DNA from: Anolis sagrei
Taxonomy: Eukaryota; Chordata; Lepidosauria; Squamata; Anolidae
NCBI RefSeq assembly: GCF_037176765.1
Contig: NC_090024.1
Location: forward strand, 150,694,778 to 150,758,777
Reading direction: 5' to 3'
DNA length: 64,000 nucleotides
The number at the start of each line of letters is the position of its first letter. The stretch's first letter is position 1. Both the position numbers and the translations under genes were made by a program. Shown here in pieces: positions 51,260 to 63,545 of this stretch. The notes below the pieces were generated by a model. That model saw nothing but the letters and a program-made list of their open reading frames with translations. It was not told the origin of the DNA and made no database searches.

Positions 51260-53268
51260 GACTAGATTAACCTGGTTTAACCCTCAATACTTATCCGAAG
51301 TAGCCAACATAGGGTAATAAAACTGCAGACTAACACATTCTTCACCTCATAACAAATGAAGGCAGTCATCTCATTCTATTATTTGAATGTCCTTTCCCAT
51401 TTAAGGCTTGCAGGATATTCAGGCTTTATAAATCTAAGTTAAGATAAAATTCTAAGCTATTATTTAACTAAATTACAGTAACAAAATATACTCTGTGGCA
51501 AATTGCAATGAGTACAGCATTACGGTCCTTGCAGCCTGGTAGAGATTGACACTCCAAAAGCACAAGCAGTTTCAATCTCTACCAGGAGCATGCGTTTTGT
51601 AAAACTAATGATTACAACAGGGATAGCTCAGAACAATAAATTGTTAGTGAGAAAATCCACCCACCCACCCAGTAATGTACTGTAGAACTGCAACCTAAGC
51701 TCAGAGAAGACAATGAAGTTTGAGCAGGATGTCAGGTTACATTATTGTCTCTGTTAACCAAAAAAATTCTACTGTTCAATTGTTGAGGTTTGGGTCTAAT
51801 ACACTTGTGAGCCAGTAATAGTAATTGTAATAGGAGCTAGGGTTTTAAAATGATATTTAGAATAGCTGCAAGACCAGAATATAGTATGAGTTCCATTCCC
51901 GAGTCATATCTTGGCATGACTGCATTTGATGTATGAATAGAATAGATTGGATTGGATGTGCATAGCTGTACAGCTCATGAAAAAGTAACAAGCTTTATAT
52001 CAATGCGGACATACCAAAGGAGACTAAACAATTGTTTAGGGAAGAGCAAAGGGGAGGGGGAAAATGCATTGAGTAGGATCAGCTAGAACAACATATATTT
52101 TCAAGAGTACCTGAACCTTTGGATTAACACTTACTTTGCTTATATTTCCCCCTACTTTCCTTTCCCCCAGGAAATTCAAAAACTACAGGAGAAGTTGAAA
52201 ATTCAAATTCTAATGTGGACTGTCTGCTGAACTTCATCTACTGGTGAATAAATATTCTCTGTTTGAGAGTGGTAGCTGGAAGGAATGGTTTGGCATCATG
52301 ATTTCTCTGAAGGGAATTATTCTAACAGCATGTTTTCCTTGATTCTCTTGCTGTCTCTACTTCTGTTGCCCAAGGAGACATGCCTATTTTAAATCCCTCC
52401 ACTCCTGAAGCCTGTGCATCTCCTTAAAATATAGGTTGAAGGTTACCCAGTAGATAAAAAGACGATAGTAACATTTAAAGAATAGGAATTCAGAGAATAA
52501 TGGAAAAGCAAGCAAGGGCAAAGGATGTCAGAAGATGAGCAGGATGGGGGTGGAGAATGGGAGAGAATCCTATATTCACAAATGTTTTAATAATGACACA
52601 GATTTTGAAACAAAAAAAGAGAATATTGTTAAGATTGCTATATGTGCACACAAAATGAGGTGGTGGTAAATTATGAGCCCAACTAATTTTAACTACCATG
52701 AGCAAATCAATTTCTTCTGCAATAACTTTTGGAAAGCATTTGAAATTTGACAGATAAATGTTATAGGAGCATCCCTTCCCATCTTGCAAGTTGCACTCTT
52801 AGGGCCTTATCATATCAGCCTGCTGTCTCATTCCAATTGCATTAATGTAAGGAATGGAAACATACCAGCTTTAGAACATTCATTATCAAACTTTCTTATA
52901 TTAGTGCAATAGCACTGCTTTGGCAATGCACGGATCCAACATCTTTCTTCTGCACAGTTCCCATAACTCCATTGTCCTGCCGTGTTCCCTGCCCAGCAGT
53001 CATTTCATGTTTTAATTATTCTTTTTACCACAAATTAGCTATTATGACAATACAACAAAAATAATAAGAAAAATAGTGATAAGGGAGGAAACCATCATGC
53101 TTGGAAATAGTGAGGAGTGTGGGGAGAGAGGAAAGGAGGAGAATCACACCCACTGATGCAACCGGACTGCTAGAACAACAGAACTGCAGTACAAGGAAAC
53201 TACTGCACAAAAGTCAGTAAAGGAAAGGCAAAGATATCAAGATCCATTTATGGGTATTATCTGTTCTA
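51260..53268. other. No recognised feature except one small hairpin
   Basis: TGGTAGAGATTGA (51537) pairs with TCAATCTCTACCA (51573), forming a stem with a loop of about 23 bases. Nothing else identified. Confidence 0.4.
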
Positions 53269-53271
53269 TAG

Positions 53272-53600
53272 GGAGCTGCGGTGACACAGCTGGTTAATCT
53301 GCTAAACTGCAGAACTTGCTGACTGGAAGGTCTGCGATTTGAATCCGCTGGACAGGGTGAGTTTCCCTTGTTAACCCCAGCTTTTGCCAACCTAGCAGTT
53401 CAAAAACATGCAAATGTGAGTAAATCAATATGTAACATTTCTGTAAGAAGGTAACGGTGCTCCATGCAATCATGCCGGCTACATGACCTTGGAGGCATCT
53501 ATGGATAACACCGGCTCTTTGGCTTAGAAATTGAAATGAGTACCATCCCCCAAAGTCGGACTCGACGAGATTTAATGTCAAGGGGAAACCTTTACCATGC
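53272..53600 (+). mobile_element. Sauria SINE, nearly full length
   Basis: Head GGGAGCTGCGGTGACACAGC, B-box GCGATTTGAATCC, ATGCAAATGTGAGTAAATCA, tail TTTAATGTCAAGGGGAAACC. Confidence 0.88.
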
Positions 53601-53604
53601 TAAT

Positions 53605-55560
53605 GAATGAGATGCAAAGCAGCAGTGGGATGGGCAAAGCATCCTGTGATAACTACTGGCCAAAGATGCTATTATCCTCCCGAAATTCTTCTTTGCCAGA
53701 TTTGTGTGATACAACCCTTAGTTGTAGTGATGCAAACATTGTTTGACACTTGGGTGGCCTAGGGGATCTTCAAACATGATGAAAATGCCCTCCATACTTC
53801 TTGAGGGAATTTCATGGTATTTTGTGGCATTTTGAAGCCCAAACTTTTGACATGCAGGGGGTCCTGGGATTCACAAAAGTGCTTCTGGTAGTCTAACCAA
53901 AAGGTGTGACAGCCTAAATTGTTTGGGACCAGGTTACCTGAATGCTCACATCCTTCCTCATTTGCCCATCTGGAGCTTAAGGTAGTGTGGATGCTCCCAA
54001 CAAGAGAAGTGTCATGGTGGCTATTATGCAGAAGCCCTTTTTTGTGATGGTACCTTGTTTATAGAGTTCCTTCCTCAGTCAGAGATGGGAAATAATAGTT
54101 TATTATGAAGCCCAAAGTGCCACAAAAATGGTGCAACTGTGCCATGGTTTTTAACTTCTCCAGACATGAAATGGATAGCAGAAGGTATAATCCTTCTCTT
54201 GTTTACTGTTTTTACTTATGGACCACATACATACATTTCTGTTTTGTTTTTGTTTTTTGTTTTTGTTTTTTGTTTTTGCTTCTTAGGAAATGTGGTCCTT
54301 TCAGCAAAAGGCGAAGACCTTCTAATATCAATAAAAGTTGAACACTTTCTATTTCCCTCATGTTTTTAATTAAACCAGAATAATGTTATGAGATGTTGTT
54401 GATTTTCAACTGATATTTTGTTGTTGATTTTCAACTGATATTTATGTTTTAATTTTATATGGTTCATTTTTTTTACTATAAACTTTCCAGAGAACCTTGA
54501 TTATTGGTCACTATTTAAACATTGACAATGAATAAATACGGTAGTTGCCTTCATTAAAAATTCATTTTTTCTAATTTACCTTTGAAAGGTACCTGTGCCA
54601 AATCCCAGGGAGAATGGTAAAGAGATAGTCAAAAGAAATATATATGTGTTTCATCTAAAATAATGCATTGTTTCCATTACAACTCTATAACCTACAATTA
54701 TGTACTCCTTAAATCTTCGTATTTTGTTATAGCTCTCATAATAACAAAGGCTTGATATATAGATTCTTTCCCTTGGCCATTACCAATTGAGTGAAAAAAT
54801 ATGCATTTATGAAGCTTTATTAATAAGATGTGAATAATTCAAACAGATTCGACTGTGAAGAAATAGCAGAGTATCTTCTTATTTGCATATAAATGAAATG
54901 ATGCTTTAGTGTCAGAGTTGAAAATTAAATAATATAAAGTTTTACAGTGTAGTCCTGACACAGTCATAAATATTAAGGTCATAAGTTGAGATTTTCTAAC
55001 ATCACATCTTATCATCTTTTGCAGAAGTGTGACTGAGAGGCCAAATCCTGCCTTGCCATATTTGTGTGAATAGTCAGAGTCCAATGCATGAATTAACATG
55101 GATAATATGAGTAGATTCAGAACTGTATTCAATAGTGAAAGACACAGTGCCAGATGATAATCCATGAAAATAAGCAGATCCTGAAGCTATGCATTGGAAA
55201 AAAGTAATAGATTGAATAAGTAACATAGGATAATAAACAATTCTAGTGAATTCTGTAGATTTGATGGAATAGCATTTTTTAAAAAGTGGATATGTGTGAG
55301 GCACTCTGATGACAAACAGAGGTTTTCAACCATTTGTAGTGTTCGTAGTTAAAATCTAACTGCACTAGTACACAAAATATTATTTTTCCATTCTTAGTAG
55401 TACGAAATTACCATAAGGAGCTGATACCAATCTAAAAGGCAATTGTGCCCTCAAAGGAATGTCCACTTAATTGTTGTATTTTTTAAAAAGTTATATCATA
55501 AAATTAGCATACATTGGTATATCTGCCGTTGCCCACATGTCGGAGGGGCTTTATTATTTC
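53605..55560. other. No gene recognised; simple repeats
   Basis: (GTTTTT)n at 54240-54283 and a 25-bp tandem duplication (TTGTTGATTTTCAACTGATA) at about 54397-54444. Confidence 0.5.
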
Positions 55561-55570
55561 TCTTTTTCTC

Positions 55571-55586
55571 CCCCCCCCCCCCCCCA
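55571..55586. repeat. C tract
   Basis: Run of C directly beside the mariner remnant. Confidence 0.9.
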
Positions 55587-55614
55587 AATACCTTTTTTCC
55601 TTTCCTTTCCTTTC

Positions 55615-55930
55615 TCTTCCTTCCTTCACTTCAATTTTCACCTTGTCATTGGAAAAGTGTTTTCCACCAAGGTGTTCCTTTAATTTAGTGAACAGATGGT
55701 AGTCACTGAGTGCGAGATCAGGGCTATGAGAGGGGTGGCTTAAAACATCCCAACCAAATGAAGTCAACAACTCTTGTGTTGCATGAGTAGTGTGTGGATG
55801 CGCATTGTGATGAAGGAGACAGATTCCTGCCATCAGCATCCCACAATGTTTGTTTTGGATGGCTCTGCAAAGTTTCTTCATGGTCTCACAATATATTCTG
55901 TATCCATTTTGTCACATGCTGTCTTGACGT
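55615..55930 (-). mobile_element. Mariner transposase fragment
   Basis: A minus-strand frame reads MKKLCRAIQNKHCGMLMAGI, CLLHHNAHPHT, FGWDVLSHPSHSPDLALSDY and HLFTKLKEHLGGKHFSND. This is the C-terminal half of a mariner DDE/D transposase; the LLHDNARPH and SPDLAPSDYHLF motifs are recognisable, with HHNAH replacing the usual HDNAR, so the second catalytic Asp is lost. Inverted repeats were not found. Confidence 0.82.
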
Positions 55931-55934
55931 TATG

Positions 55935-57045
55935 TCCTGTCTATAAACTGAAATGATTTTGCGATGAATTGCAGCATTGACAAGGTAGGTAGTGCACTTG
56001 CAAACTTTGCACTTGGAAGAAAATGGAATGAGGATGCTCATCTCTAACCTTCACCACAATGCCAGTCGATGAGCTACTGATGACTGGCACTGCTCGTTTG
56101 CTTCTGCTGCCTTCCTGCTACATGGTAGTGATACCAACTTCCTCCAAGAAAATTCCCCGTGAGAGATACGTGCCTTGTAACCTTACTTTCCAGATAACCC
56201 TTGTACATCTACCTAAATTTTATTGGGTTTACAGATTGTCTGCACATCTTACGAGAACATGGCTGCTGTGAAAGAATGTCATGGTTAGTCTTCATCTGAT
56301 ATTTCCAGATAAAATGAAATGTTACATGGTGTGTCTATCAAGCAGCAGTGTACTTACAGAAGAGGAGAAAGATCCTTGAATAGGCACTTTTAAAAGACTG
56401 TTTGTAAGTAAGAAGCAAAGCAGTTTGGGATGGGGTAGAGAAATGCCACATCTTTATCCTAAGTTTTTGTCTGTTGTGGGTGACCTACCATTCCAAGAGG
56501 AACCATAATCCAAAGTGACATGACTCATGTGGATATACACAGAGTTTTTACAACTAGTACTTAAATAATATATACCGAGACACTTAAACATCTGGAACAT
56601 GCCATTTTCAAAGGCATCATTTATTTTTCTTACAATATAAGCAGCACACTTACCACATTTGCATTTTGAAATCATTGCATGTCATAATTACTTCTACAAT
56701 CTCCCTGCAAGGTGTGCAGGGAGTACTTCTTGGGCTACTTTACATCTGTTTAAAGTTTTAACCATGGCAAAAGAGAAAAGAAAGGGATTAAGCGATTTAC
56801 CTTGCTGCAGTGATTACAGTGACAGGTTACTCTCAGGCATTTTGATTTTAAGTATTTGCTCCTCTTTCATCTCATTTCATTGATGAGCTAATATGTAGTC
56901 TGAGACAGTAAAGAAATATAGATTTGGTTGTTTTTTAAAAAATACTGTCACCCTGCTTTTCTCCCACAAACTTAACGTAACTTATAATAAAATAACCACA
57001 GCTAGCATTGGCATGGCTATCTCTGCAGGCAAATGGAGGGGCAGC
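55935..57045. other. No recognised feature
   Basis: May contain the decayed N-terminal side of the mariner near 55930-56050; otherwise unassigned. Confidence 0.35.
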
Positions 57046-57049
57046 CATG

Positions 57050-57222
57050 GTAATGTGTGATGACCTAATGTGTGTGCACGCCTTACCTGTCAGTTGATCA
57101 CAAGGAATATTCAAGGAATGCCTTTGCCAGTTCTTCTGAAATGTAACTTATAGCACCTAGTAGTTGTTTGGTACTAACCAGGATTAATGAAGCTTAGCTT
57201 CCAAGAGCAAACAGAATCTAGT
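57050..57222 (-). mobile_element. 5S rRNA-derived SINE
   Basis: Reversed 5S head at the right (GTTTGGTACTAACCAGGATT, GAAGCTTAGCTTCCAAGAGC), tail zone at the left. Confidence 0.7.
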
Positions 57223-57409
57223 GCCTTTCAGGTACTATAATAGGCTGATGTCTTATAAAAAATAAAATTACTGTCCAGATTTTGGGCACACCATTTTTGC
57301 CTTTCCTGCTTTTCAATAGTAGACCTCATCTTGTTAGTTGTGATGCCAAAATAAATAAAAAATTAGATATGGCATTTGGGCTAATTTTTGAGAAGCAAAG
57401 GGGAACTCG

Positions 57410-57673
57410 TTTTTTATGTCAGGAGTGACTTGAGAAACTGCAAGTTGCTTCTGATGTGAGAGAATTGGCCATCTGAGAGGGCATTGCCCAGGGGATGCCC
57501 AGATGTTTTGATGTTTTACCATCCTTGTGGGAGGCTTCTCTCATGTCCCCCTATGGGGAGCTGGAGTTGACAGAGGGAGCTCATCCGCACTCTCCCTGGA
57601 TTTGAACCTCCAACCTGTTGGTCTTCAGTCCTGTTGGCACAAGGATTTAACCCATTGCACCACCAGGGGCTCC
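57410..57673 (-). mobile_element. tRNA-derived SINE (GTCGTGTCAGGAGCGAC family)
   Basis: TCAGGAGTGACTTGAGAAAC, GAGAGAATTGGCC, reversed B box GGATTTGAACCTCC and CACCACCAGGGGCTCC. AACTC repeats on both flanks. Confidence 0.9.
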
Positions 57674-57679
57674 TAACTC

Positions 57680-58900
57680 TGTTTAGGCATATGGAATGAA
57701 TGTTATTTAATTGTTCATTGAGGAGTGAGGGAGTATCTTGTCCATATTCTGTTAAAGAAATGAGCTACTAAAACATCAGAACCAACTGCCTTGTTGATGT
57801 CTGAGGGCAGAAAACAAAAGGCTATCTGCATATTGTAAGGATATATCTGGACAGAGTAATAGGATCTATTGTGGAATCCTGTTCAGACCTTTGGCTATTA
57901 TATTCCATTCTTCTCAGTTTCCCTTTTCCATCTCAGCAATTGGTGAGCATGTTCAGTCATCATCTGGGCTATTGCACCTCAATTTTTTGTAACTTCTACA
58001 ACTTCACTGTTGCAGTGCTGTGCATGATAGTGCTGATTTGATTACAAGAGGACTGGCACTTGAGATTGAGTCAATTGTTACCTGTCGGGTGTGTTTGTAC
58101 ATGTAATAGGAATTAGAAAGGCAAGAGAAAAATTGTGAGCCACTGCTCCAGATTGAGTATGCAGATTATAAAGTTTACCTTGATGGTTTTATTCAAGGAA
58201 AATGTTTTTAATAACTTTATCAATGTCAAAGGTGTCAGCTGACATTTCTCTGTGAAATCTTGAGACTCTCCTTTCATCTGCGTTGTAAACACATCAACAA
58301 GAATGTAACATGTCTTGACTTTGAAATGCTGCCGCCTACTTTCTATAGTGTTGTCAGCAGTCATCTTGTTATAAAAGTATTTCGTTTCTAGCTCCCATCT
58401 CCTTCTCGTAGCATTGACGCACTTCTTCTGCTGTGTTTGTAACCTCTTCTGTTTGTGTGCATTTTATCAGAAATGTAATATGACAGAGTTTCTCTTTCCT
58501 TTTGCATCATGTTGTTTTCTTTGGTCCTTTGCTGTCACCGCAGCAGTTATGCTACTGCGAGGCTACACAGAGAGTGTTTAACCAAGTACCTTCAACACAT
58601 TTTGCCAAAAGCACTGCAAGAATGTGAACTCTCATAAATCCTTGATGGCAAGAAATCCCTCAGGTTCAGTTAGTGAGTTATTGCATTTTAATTTAGAATA
58701 TTAATAGAATGTATAGACTCATTTCTTTTTGATCAAATTGAGAGCACACATAAAGGGATGTGTACTGTATTGTATGCTACTGGGAAATAGGCAGGATATA
58801 CATTTAATTATTTATTTACCTTATACATGTCAATGGCTGTTTTTGAATAGCCCCACAAAATCTATGCAATTTGTATAGACCCACTCCATCCACCAGTATA
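57680..58900. other. No recognised feature
   Basis: Unassigned DNA; nothing gene-like. Confidence 0.4.
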
Positions 58901-58904
58901 TCAT

Positions 58905-59632
58905 ATAGGCCCAAATAGACTACTGCAATGTGTTCATGTGCAGTTGCCTTTGAAGACTGTTTGGAAGCTTCAAGCAGTCCAACAAGCAGCCAGTTTCCTC
59001 ACTGGAGTGGCATATAGGGACCCTTTGCTGCGTCAGCTCTACTGACTGCCCGCCTGCGAGCAAGCACAATTCAAAGTGCTGCCTTTAGCCTTTAAAGTCC
59101 TAAAGGGTTCCGGTCCAGCTTACCTGTTCAAACATATCTCCCTCTATGAGCCATCTTGGAGGCTAAGATCTTCTGGGGATCCCTGATGTTTGTCCCACCT
59201 CCTTCACAGGCACGGTTGGTGGGGACAAGAGACAGGGCCTTCTCAGTGGTGGCCCCTCAGCTGTGGAACTCCCTCTCTAGTGAAATAAGATCAGCCCCCT
59301 CCCTTCTAACTTTCAGAAAGAAAGTAAAAACATGGATGTGGGATCAAGCTTTTGGACAGTGATTTTTTTCAGTGCAATAATTAAATACGGAATAGTGCAA
59401 TAACAACTGGAATGGCCTCAAACTATGATTTTGAATTGTGTGGTTTTAATAATTGGTTTTAATGTTGAGATGTTTTAATTTTGGGTTTTAATCTACATGT
59501 TTACATTGTTTGTATGTATGCTTATGTGGCATCGAATTGTTGCCTACTTGTGAGCTGCTCTGAGTCTCCTTTGGGGTAAGAAGGGTGGGATATAAATATA
59601 GTAAATAAATAAAATAAATAAATAGACCTGAT
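58905..59632 (+). mobile_element. L2-like LINE 3' end, decayed
   Basis: AATAGACTACTGCAATGTGT, then a frame with SQARLVGTRDRAFSVVAPQL and WNSLSSEIRSAPSLLTFRKK, then CTGAGTCTCCTTTGGGGTAA and (AAAT)n. An older copy of the family at 28203. Confidence 0.85.
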
Positions 59633-59634
59633 TC

Positions 59635-60600
59635 TTAGAAGAAGCAAGCATTAAAGTAAATAAACCTCTCCAATTTGGTATCCTCCACAGGTCTAAACCT
59701 CTGGAAGTTCTTGTTCAAAACACCTAGAGAGGACAGTTGTGGCAAAGTCTCAAACTGCAGGTAATGCTCACATGGCTACAGAAAAATAAGTTTTCCAAAT
59801 AAATATAAGTACAAGTTTATATGTTAGTCAGTGGCTAACATTCTGATCTAGACTCCTCCCTGGCATAAAGGTTTCTATGTACACAGTTACATTTATTATC
59901 TTGCTATGGAGGGGGTTATCATACAGAGAAACATTCAGCTATTTGAATCACCAACCCACTGCCTGAACTGATACATTCATTCTGCCCTTAAAAAAAAACA
60001 AAAAACAAAAAAAAACAAAAAAAACCAGGTTTGCCATCACATCTTTTTGTGAGCAAGTAATGTTCACTACTGTGTTTTCATTTGTGTAAGAAACCGAGAA
60101 GGCATTTGTATAAGATCTAGAGTTTTGCAACAGAAAACTGGGAGACTACAATTATATGACAGGGAATGTGGTCTGCATTGATTATGATTGCTTAATTTTG
60201 GCCAGTTTGACATTACTACTTTCATTTTGAATGTGCAGGACTCTGTTCTGAGAGATAGCAAGCTCTTAATGATTACATCATTTGGTTGTTACCTGAGATG
60301 TGACACTTTATTCTTCCCCTTTGCCTTAATGACTACAATAAATGGTAATTGCTGCTTATTAATCTTCAGAAGTCCCAACAGCTCTAAAAAGAATGGACCA
60401 GTTCCAGACCATCCAGAAGTGATGATGAGAGACAGTACTAATTGTCTATCTAGGCTCATTTATATGAACCTTTCTACATGTCTTCTAAGTCCTAGTGAAC
60501 TGGTAGAATATAGAACCTTTCAATTATTTGTGGATTACTATTACTTAATGCTTTACTTGGACTTAGAACTTTTATTAAACGTATTTATAGTAGCTCTATA
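59635..60600. other. No recognised feature
   Basis: A-rich simple repeat (AAAAAC)n at 59990-60027. The 153-residue frame at 60188-60649 runs into a SINE and has no recognisable domain. Confidence 0.4.
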
Positions 60601-60605
60601 CTCTA

Positions 60606-60921
60606 TAGTGATGCAACGGATTAAACCGCTAAGCTGCAGAACTTACTGAACAGAAGGTCAGCGATTCAAATCTGCGAGGTGGGGTGAGCACCCACTGTTA
60701 GCCCCACCTTCTGCCAAACTAGCAGTTTGAAAACATGCAAATGTGAGTAGATCAATAGGTACCAGTTTGGCAGGAAAGTAACAGCGCTCCATGCAGTCAT
60801 GTTGACTACATGACGTAGGAGGTGTCTATGGACAATGCCGGTTATTTGGATTAGAAATGAAGATGTTCACCACCCGCCAGAGTCAGACTGGACTTAATGT
60901 CAAGGGAAAACCTTTACCTTT
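60606..60921 (+). mobile_element. Sauria SINE, nearly full length
   Basis: GATTAAACCGCTAAGCTGCA, B-box GCGATTCAAATC, ATGCAAATGTGAGTAGATCA, GGACTTAATGTCAAGGGAAA. It ends 10 bp before the Helitron end. Confidence 0.88.
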
Positions 60922-60931
60922 TTATACACTA

Positions 60932-61762
60932 CTAGCCATCCCCTGCCACGCGTTGCTATAGTCCAGTCTGGTGATCTGGAAAAGAAAGTAATGAGAAAGT
61001 GTTGGTTTCTAATATATGTAATTTCTGCTGTGGGTAAACATATTTCTTGTTGTTTCTTTGTCAGTATTGATGTAGCGATTGCCTGGTTTGCCTCCTCTGG
61101 AACATGCAACTTATAATTGTCCCTCTTCAGAGGTCCCTTTCAGATCTATGATACTATATCTCTCTGTGTGTGAATCATATATATCTATACCTATGGCTGG
61201 ATGCCTCTTTGTCAGGAGGGCTTTGATTACATTTTCTTGCCCTAGTGAAGGGAGTTGGACTGGATGGCCTTAAGTATGGGGGTTCTGTGTGGGAAGCTTG
61301 CCCCAGTTCTGTCATTGGTGGGGTTCAGAATGCTCTTTGATTGTAGGTGATCTATAAATCCCAGTAACTACACCTCCCAAATGTCAAGGTCTACCCCCCC
61401 CCCCCAAAAAAAAACTCCATCTGTGTTCGTATTTGGGCATATGGAATATTCGTGCCAAGTTTGGTCCAGATCAAGCATTTTTGAGTCCACATCTCTGGAT
61501 GTAGGTGAACTACAACTCCCAAACTCAAGGTCATTGTGCACCAAACCCTTCTAGTGTTTTCTGTTGGTCATTGATTGTAGGTGAACTATAAATCCCAGCA
61601 ACTACAATTCCCAAATGACAAAATGACAAAATCAATTTTTTTGAGTGATGGTCACTCCTTGGGTTAGAAGATGTCTTGAGGCCAAATTTGGCGGCAATTC
61701 ATCCAGTGGTTTTTTAGCTATGTTAAGACCACAAACGAACATTACATTTTTATTTATATAGA
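60932..61762 (-). mobile_element. Non-autonomous Helitron, 831 bp, both ends present
   Basis: On the minus strand it starts A/TCTATATAAATAAAAATG (61762) and ends with hairpin GCAACGCGTGGC and GGCTAG/T (60932). TC start, CTAG end, insertion between A and T and no inverted repeats define a Helitron. The interior includes a CR1 3'-end segment (GGAGTTGGACTGGATGGCC near 61248) and a zone shared with the hAT at 32619. Confidence 0.9.
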
Positions 61763-61764
61763 TA

Positions 61765-63540
61765 GAAACAATATAAAGCTGTTTCAAATCAACCAGAAAC
61801 AAAATTAGAAAAATGTAAACAAATGGGTCAGAATTCATTGTTAAGATGCTCCTGTTAGTTCTAAATCAATATTAGCCCATAACATTGGAGAAGAGCTATT
61901 GAATCCAATGGTACTTTTGGTTAATTCCCATTCATTTCAGTCCACCTGTTCTGGATAGGACTAATGATGGCTTTAGCTTCAATCAGAATGGATGTTAACT
62001 ATGGGTCTTTCTCATTAGCTAGGGATTTAGTCAATTAGCTGCCAGTTAGGGGGATAAATCTGTGGGATAGAAAAAGTAAACTATATACACACAAAGGAGA
62101 GATTAGATTAACAGAAGCTATTTAGCTGTTTAGAATCTTGGCTTCAGAACTTAACTTTTTTGAGCAGACATGAGTTAGCGCAATGCTGCATAAAATGTTT
62201 GCTTGGCCTCTGGAGAGAAAAAAAAGTTGTATCACTCCTGGGAGATTCCCTCTGGCTGACATGCAAACAGTATTGTTTGGGTCCCGGGGGGAGCTGTGTT
62301 TAGTTCTCTTAGGGCCCAATTTGGCAACCGCTTATGCACTTGACTAACTTCAGGGAAACAATTTGCATGAGTAATCTTATTCAGATGTTATAAGTGTTTG
62401 AATTTTATTTCTTGTAAGATCTGAAAATAAAAAAAATGCATATTAAAAATACTGAGTCACTGTTTTTCTGTTCAAAAAGAAACTGATTGAAACAATTCGG
62501 TACAAAATCTGATTAATTCAAAGTATTCTAAAGACATTGGAGTAGCAACCTTTCTGCTGAAAGTAATAGTTATAATCTAGTATAGAATGTGCACAAAATA
62601 AAATTTTAAAATGTGTGTGTGTTTAAAAGGTACAATTTTACTAGCTAATTATCTGCATATGATGGCTACATTATACATTTCCCTTTTCACTTATTATTGC
62701 TTCTATTGTCATAATTCAGTCTTGGCATGGAAAATTGCTTGTGTTTCTATGCTCAGTGGTAAACTTCCATGGAACTTTGCAAGCTTTTAACAGATTTGTA
62801 CTTAGATGAAACATGTCTTATTTCATTGCTGTATGGATCACTGACCCGTGACTTTCTGGTGTTCGTGATTTTTCTAGTCATATTGCTCCAGAATGTACAG
62901 GTTTATGGCTTGTTATGTGATCTCTGTGAGTCAAAAAAGACTCAAAACATATGGCTGATCAGATGTTGGGCTTGAGGGAAATCAAAAATTAAACTGTCTC
63001 AGAGCTGTTAAGAGGCTGCTTTGCTATATATTTTATGTGATGTGTTTGTGTATATGAGTGTTGAAGGAGATGCCATCTTGGGACGAGGCTAAGGAAAAAA
63101 AATAGTTCTGAAAAGTGAACAGTTTCGATGTTCGCTTTAATCTTTAAAGTTCGGCCAGCTAAAAGCAGATGTTGCAAACTAAGATGGAAACTTGCCTCGG
63201 GCCAAAAGAATCAGAAAACAGCCTTTCTAATGGTAACAAAGGAAAACTGGTTTCTAAAACTACAGTGGATAGACAAGATCTTGTCAAAGTTCACCATCCT
63301 TGCTTCCCACTGGCTTCACTAATGACTCTTTAGACCAAACCTTAGAAAAGTTACCTTTTTGCACTGAAGCGCCCCAAGTCACAATGCCACTAGTATGTTA
63401 AACTCTCCCATTGAAATAAATGGCTTGTAGGTGCTTTAGCTTGACAAGTCTGCCCGGTGTATTGATAAAACATACCCAACATTATTTTTATTTTGTGTTT
63501 CCTCTATTAAATAAACAAGCTTCTACAAGCTATAGTTTCC
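61765..63540. other. No gene or repeat recognised
   Basis: Unique-looking DNA. The segment near 62100-62420 is less AT-rich and might be conserved non-coding sequence, but that is only a guess. Confidence 0.35.
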
Positions 63541-63545
63541 ATCAT

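Noticed and set aside
60188-60649. 153-residue plus-strand frame
   Set aside because: Low-complexity hydrophobic composition from AT-rich DNA, ending inside a Sauria SINE.
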